From an uncultured Prevotella sp. (GTDB lineage: Bacteria > Bacteroidota > Bacteroidia > Bacteroidales > Bacteroidaceae): a stretch of 7,922 nt of DNA. The DNA lies in the NCBI GenBank assembly GCA_900557255.1, contig USSA01000134.1, positions 1 to 7,922 of the forward strand, written 5' to 3'. Below the pieces are notes generated by a model, which searched no databases, was not told the DNA's origin, and worked only from the letters and a program-made list of their open reading frames with translations. Position numbers and translations under genes: made by a program. This document shows, piece by piece, positions 5,683 through 7,922 of this stretch. Position 1 is the first letter of the stretch; each line of letters starts with the position of its first letter.

Positions 5683-6719
5683 AAGTTCTTTTTTAGATGT
5701 TCAGCTATTGCTTGAGCCATTAATGGTGGAACAGCATTGCCTACTTGTTTATATTGACTTGTCTTACTACACAAAAAGATGAAATTATCTGGGAAAGACT
5801 GTATTCTCGCACTTTCTCTCACTGTAGGAACTCTATTCCATTTATAATGGAAATGGTGTCTATGCCCCGTGTCTATAGTTATACTTGGGCGCTGACTGTT
5901 TAACCGAGTCCATGCGATATGTACTTTTCTTGTCTCTTGCAAATCCTTAGGCAAATCTTTGTAATTGCCACCATCAGGAACCATTGAAATTATTCGTTTC
6001 GTTTGCTCATTATGGATGGTAATTTCATGGTTATAAACGCCTAAGCTATTGCGTCTTTCAAGTTTTTGATATTCTGATTGCGCTTCTATAGGGTAGGTTG
6101 CTCCTTCTTCCAAGCTTCCTTCAGGCAAATCAGACAACGCTTCACTTGTCGTTACTTTATGTTCTACAGCCGGTATTTCAAAATCAAATGTACCATTTAA
6201 CATACCTACAAAAAACGCACGTTTGCGATTTTGTGGCACACCATAGTCAGAAGCAGTCAAAACTTTCGTTTGTACGTTATAGCCCAACGATTGAAAGTCC
6301 TCAATAATGGACGCTTTAATAATACCATCACCCATAGAAAGAATATTTGGCACGTTCTCCATAACAAAGGCCTGTGGTTTGAAATATTCCACCATTCTCA
6401 CAAAGCCTTTATACAATTGGTTTCGTTCATCGTCAACGATACGTTTACCAGCTATAGAAAATCCTTGACAAGGAGGTCCTCCTATAATGACATCAACTTG
6501 CTGACCATCTAAAAGCTTTTCTACTTCTGAAGGGTCCAATGATGCCATATCTGCACATAGAATTTTGCTCTGCTTGTGGTTGAATTTATATGTTTTCAAG
6601 GCATCTTTCCATATGTCAATGCCTAACAAGACATGATAGCCAGCCTCTTCAAATCCTAAAGAGATGCCACCACACCCACAAAACAAATCCAAAACAGTAT
6701 TATAATTTATCTTATTCAT
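5664..6719 (-). CDS. dcm: DNA C5-cytosine methyltransferase of a type II R-M system
   Basis: A complete 351-residue enzyme that transfers a methyl group from S-adenosylmethionine to carbon 5 of cytosine in DNA. The ordered motifs are all visible: I (VLDLFCGCGGISLGF, residues 9-23), IV with the catalytic cysteine (GGPPCQGFS, 80-88, Cys84), VI (ENV, 121-123), VIII (QNRKR, 163-167), IX (RESARIQSFPD, 301-311) and X (QVGNAVPP, 325-332). The target-recognition region lies between VIII and IX, about 170-295. It is the first gene of the operon and overlaps the endonuclease start by 19 bases, an order that lets modification be made before restriction. The gene symbol is the generic one; this is not the E. 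coli Dcm. Sequence specificity is not deducible here. Confidence 0.95.
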   Translation of the reverse strand: MNKINYNTVLDLFCGCGGISLGFEEAGYHVLLGIDIWKDALKTYKFNHKQSKILCADMASLDPSEVEKLLDGQQVDVIIGGPPCQGFSIAGKRIVDDERNQLYKGFVRMVEYFKPQAFVMENVPNILSMGDGIIKASIIEDFQSLGYNVQTKVLTASDYGVPQNRKRAFFVGMLNGTFDFEIPAVEHKVTTSEALSDLPEGSLEEGATYPIEAQSEYQKLERRNSLGVYNHEITIHNEQTKRIISMVPDGGNYKDLPKDLQETRKVHIAWTRLNSQRPSITIDTGHRHHFHYKWNRVPTVRESARIQSFPDNFIFLCSKTSQYKQVGNAVPPLMAQAIAEHLKKNLWKKIK

Positions 6720-6737
6720 TAATTATTCTTTTATACC

Positions 6738-6766
6738 TTATTATCAAATCGTACCAATTCTGTCAA
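6738..6766 (-). promoter_or_regulatory. Candidate promoter of the restriction-modification operon
   Basis: On the minus strand TTGACA (6766-6761), 17 bases and TAATAA (6743-6738) read like a classical sigma-70 promoter rather than the Bacteroidetes TAnnTTTG type; the start codon is 18 bases further on. It fits entirely in the 54 bases between the operon and the IS66 end. The DNA is A/T-rich, so chance agreement is possible. Any upstream elements have been displaced by the IS. Confidence 0.35.
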
Positions 6767-6796
6767 ATCAACCGTAAGCGGCTCCGCGTTTATACC

Positions 6797-6827
6797 TTGC
6801 CCTTTATCGTAAAAGTTCTTACCTTTG
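6797..6827 (+). promoter_or_regulatory. IS66 promoter for tnpA-tnpB
   Basis: TTGC (6797-6800, within CCTTGC) and TACCTTTG (6820-6827, followed by CAC) are separated by 19 bases, matching the Bacteroidetes -33/-7 layout. The tnpA ATG lies 27 bases downstream. The same CCTTGC-N19-TACCTTTGCAC arrangement recurs before tnpC. Confidence 0.65.
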
Positions 6828-6854
6828 CACCATAATTTTAAAAGCAATGAAATT

Positions 6855-7265
6855 ATGAGAGCAACAGAACGTTATGAGAGGGCATGGAATGCCTTCCAGA
6901 TTCATTTGAATCATAATCCAAAAGCCAGTTTGATTCCTTTTTTAAAGGAACGGCATGTAAACCATCGCTCGATGCATAGATGGATGTCAGAGAAAGGTTA
7001 TTCTGTTAGGTTAGCCAAACAGCAGATTCGTCTGATTCAGGCCGAAGCCCGTAAGGAATGTTCCGAGGCAATAGCCAAGGACACTGGGATGATGTTCCTT
7101 CCCATGGAAATGCCATCCGAACCCGTCTGTCCAGAGAACTATCTTTTTGGCATAACCCTAACCTTCCCAAATGGAACGATAGTCACCATCAAGAAAGGTA
7201 GCGCCAAATCTGTCATGCATCTGATGAAACTTTATGAAAAGGAGGATATGCTATGTTTGGACTAA
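6855..7265 (+). CDS. tnpA: IS66-family accessory protein TnpA (Orf1)
   Basis: A 136-residue basic protein with a helix-turn-helix-like N-terminal half (residues 20-55, including LIPFLKERHVNHRSMHRWM) and a C-terminal segment with FPNGTIVTIKKGS (104-116), as in Orf1 proteins of Bacteroidetes IS66 elements. It is an accessory DNA-binding protein thought to help the TnpC transposase. I chose the ATG at 6855: upstream in-frame sequence runs into the promoter -7 box, and the nearer ATG at 6847 is out of frame and stops after three codons. The last 13 bases overlap tnpB. Confidence 0.85.
   Translation: MRATERYERAWNAFQIHLNHNPKASLIPFLKERHVNHRSMHRWMSEKGYSVRLAKQQIRLIQAEARKECSEAIAKDTGMMFLPMEMPSEPVCPENYLFGITLTFPNGTIVTIKKGSAKSVMHLMKLYEKEDMLCLD
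7239..7245 (+). promoter_or_regulatory. Strong ribosome binding site of tnpB
   Basis: AAGGAGG lies seven bases before the ATG at 7253, inside the end of tnpA. It is the only full Shine-Dalgarno sequence I see before a gene in the window, and decides the tnpB start. Confidence 0.7.
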
Positions 7266-7600
7266 ACGAAAATACCCAGTATTACGTCTGCCAGCGATAT
7301 GTCCGAATGAACATGGGCATAAATGGCCTGTACCAGATTGTGAGGACGGAGATGGAGCTGCCGCCACTCGGTGGTGCCGTCTTCATCTTCTTCTCAAAGA
7401 ACCGCCAGCAGGTAAAAATGCTCAAATGGGATGGCGACGGTTTCCTGCTGTATCAGAAGCGACTGGAGCGAGGAACCTTTGAATTACCATTCTTTGATCC
7501 CCAAAGCAAACAATGCAAAATGCCTTACAAGACGCTATCTGCCATCATGAGCGGAATTTGCCTGAAAAGTATGAGATATCGAAAACGGCTTAATCTGTAG
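7253..7600 (+). CDS. tnpB: IS66-family accessory protein TnpB (Orf2)
   Basis: This 115-residue protein is a clear member of the IS66 Orf2/TnpB family (PF05717). The family's hallmarks are present in order: MGINGLYQIVR (residues 21-31), PLGGAVFIFFSKNR (38-51), VKMLKWDGDGFLLYQKRLE (54-72) and a C-terminal basic tail. Length is normal for the family. It is an accessory factor needed with TnpA for transposition by TnpC in IS66 elements; its molecular action is not known in detail. It overlaps tnpA by 13 bases and is preceded by a strong ribosome binding site, so the two are co-translated. Confidence 0.95.
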   Translation: MFGLNENTQYYVCQRYVRMNMGINGLYQIVRTEMELPPLGGAVFIFFSKNRQQVKMLKWDGDGFLLYQKRLERGTFELPFFDPQSKQCKMPYKTLSAIMSGICLKSMRYRKRLNL

Positions 7601-7666
7601 GTGTGTAAGGTTGTGTTTAATAGGTTGTATATCAGTAAGATAGTAAAAATAAATATCTGAAAATCC

Positions 7667-7697
7667 TTGCATGTCTCGATATTTTTTCGTACCTTTG
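7667..7697 (+). promoter_or_regulatory. Internal IS66 promoter for tnpC
   Basis: TTGC (7667-7670, within CCTTGC), 19 bases, and TACCTTTG (7690-7697, followed by CAC) repeat exactly the layout seen before tnpA. The tnpC ATG begins only four bases after the -7 box, so transcription from here would begin at or within the first codons: the mRNA would be leaderless or nearly so, or the box is not used for this ATG. Confidence 0.5.
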
Positions 7698-7701
7698 CAC
7701 T

Positions 7702-7922
7702 ATGAAAAAGGACGAAATTATAGTACTTTTAAAGGAACAGCTTCAGCTTGCAAACGAACAGCTTCAGCAAGCTAATGCTACGGTGAGTTCGTTGACTGCA
7801 CAGGTCAACGAACTCATTGAACGTATAAAGTCATTAGAAGAACTACTCGTCCGGAAAGGAATCGCCATTGACAAAGCGAATCGTCAGAACAAGGCACTCG
7901 GCAAGCTCGTTTCAGGCAAGAA
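7702..7922 (+). CDS. tnpC: IS66-family transposase TnpC, N-terminal part (cut by window edge)
   Basis: The first 73 codons are visible. They encode a strongly helical, leucine- and glutamine-rich segment (about residues 6-50, for example LLKEQLQLANEQLQQANA) that fits the N-terminal coiled-coil/leucine-zipper region of IS66 TnpC, followed by basic residues (RQNKALGKL). The DDE catalytic domain would lie outside the window. Position after tnpB in an IS66 order supports the call. Two heptads are encoded by a near-perfect 21-bp duplication: GAACAGCTTCAGC occurs at 7735-7747 and 7756-7768. The 101-bp gap after tnpB and a promoter box of its own suggest separate expression. Confidence 0.9.
   Translation, partial: MKKDEIIVLLKEQLQLANEQLQQANATVSSLTAQVNELIERIKSLEELLVRKGIAIDKANRQNKALGKLVSGK

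Larger units (their letters stand above)
6774..7922 (+). mobile_element. IS66-family insertion sequence, left portion (continues beyond window)
   Basis: The element carries the three-gene IS66 set in order: tnpA, tnpB and the start of tnpC. The left end is placed at GTAAGCGGCTCCGCG (6774 on), because IS66 elements characteristically begin with GTAAGCG-type inverted repeats. IS66 elements make 8-bp target duplications, so AATCAACC (6766-6773) would be the left copy. The right end is outside the window, so neither the second repeat nor the duplication can be checked. Insertion lies 54 bp upstream of the methyltransferase start. Confidence 0.8.

Noticed and set aside
5020..6835. Plus-strand frames opposite the nuclease and methyltransferase genes (5020-5289, 5296-5541, 6098-6307, 6231-6512, 6590-6835)
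   Set aside because: All lie antisense to well-supported genes and show no domain or ribosome binding site.
7234..7482. 82-codon plus-strand frame overlapping tnpA and tnpB
   Set aside because: It is out of frame with the clear TnpB protein, which has the strong ribosome binding site.

Overview
The window looks like a defence-rich accessory region from a member of the Bacteroidetes, most likely Bacteroidales (Prevotella/Bacteroides-like). The reasons are several promoter boxes of the Bacteroidetes type (TAnnTTTG followed by GCAC/GCAT), few purine-rich ribosome binding sites, low G+C between genes, an IS66-type element of Bacteroidetes style and a DUF3791 gene. No taxonomic marker gene is present, so the genus is inference.

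Layout, left to right. (1) 1-291, minus strand: a small DUF3791-family gene overlaps the start of what looks like a DUF3990 gene, which in this reading stops after 17 codons. (2) 292-1167: no convincing gene. It holds a promoter for DUF3791, a 184-bp structured element with 22-bp terminal inverted repeats and an exact 10-bp flanking direct repeat (MITE-like), a perfect 24-bp palindrome, and a promoter box for the next operon. (3) 1168-3140, plus strand: a two-gene operon with a 7-bp overlap, an ABC/AAA15-type ATPase (RloA/AbiLi-like) and an RloB/AbiLii-like protein with Toprim-like acidic motifs, together a probable anti-phage abortive-infection pair. (4) 3188-3376: the C-terminal scrap of another ATPase gene. 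(5) 3377-3829: non-coding, repeat-bearing junction DNA. (6) 3815-6719, minus strand: a type II restriction-modification operon read from right to left, with a complete C5-cytosine methyltransferase, a DUF3883/PD-(D/E)XK restriction endonuclease, and a second C5 methyltransferase cut off just after its catalytic motif. (7) 6774-7922, plus strand: the left part of an IS66-family element (left end, tnpA, tnpB, start of tnpC), inserted 54 bp upstream of the restriction-modification operon.

How it fits together: two independent defence modules (an RloAB/AbiL-like pair and a two-methyltransferase type II R-M system) and a possible DUF3790-series small pair (DUF3791/DUF3990) sit among scars of mobile DNA. 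The R-M operon appears damaged at both ends: its third gene is truncated by a junction and an IS66 copy sits directly against its promoter. The endonuclease ORF is nevertheless intact, which raises the question of how the host DNA is protected or whether the enzyme is silent. I found no CRISPR array, tRNA, rRNA or riboswitch.
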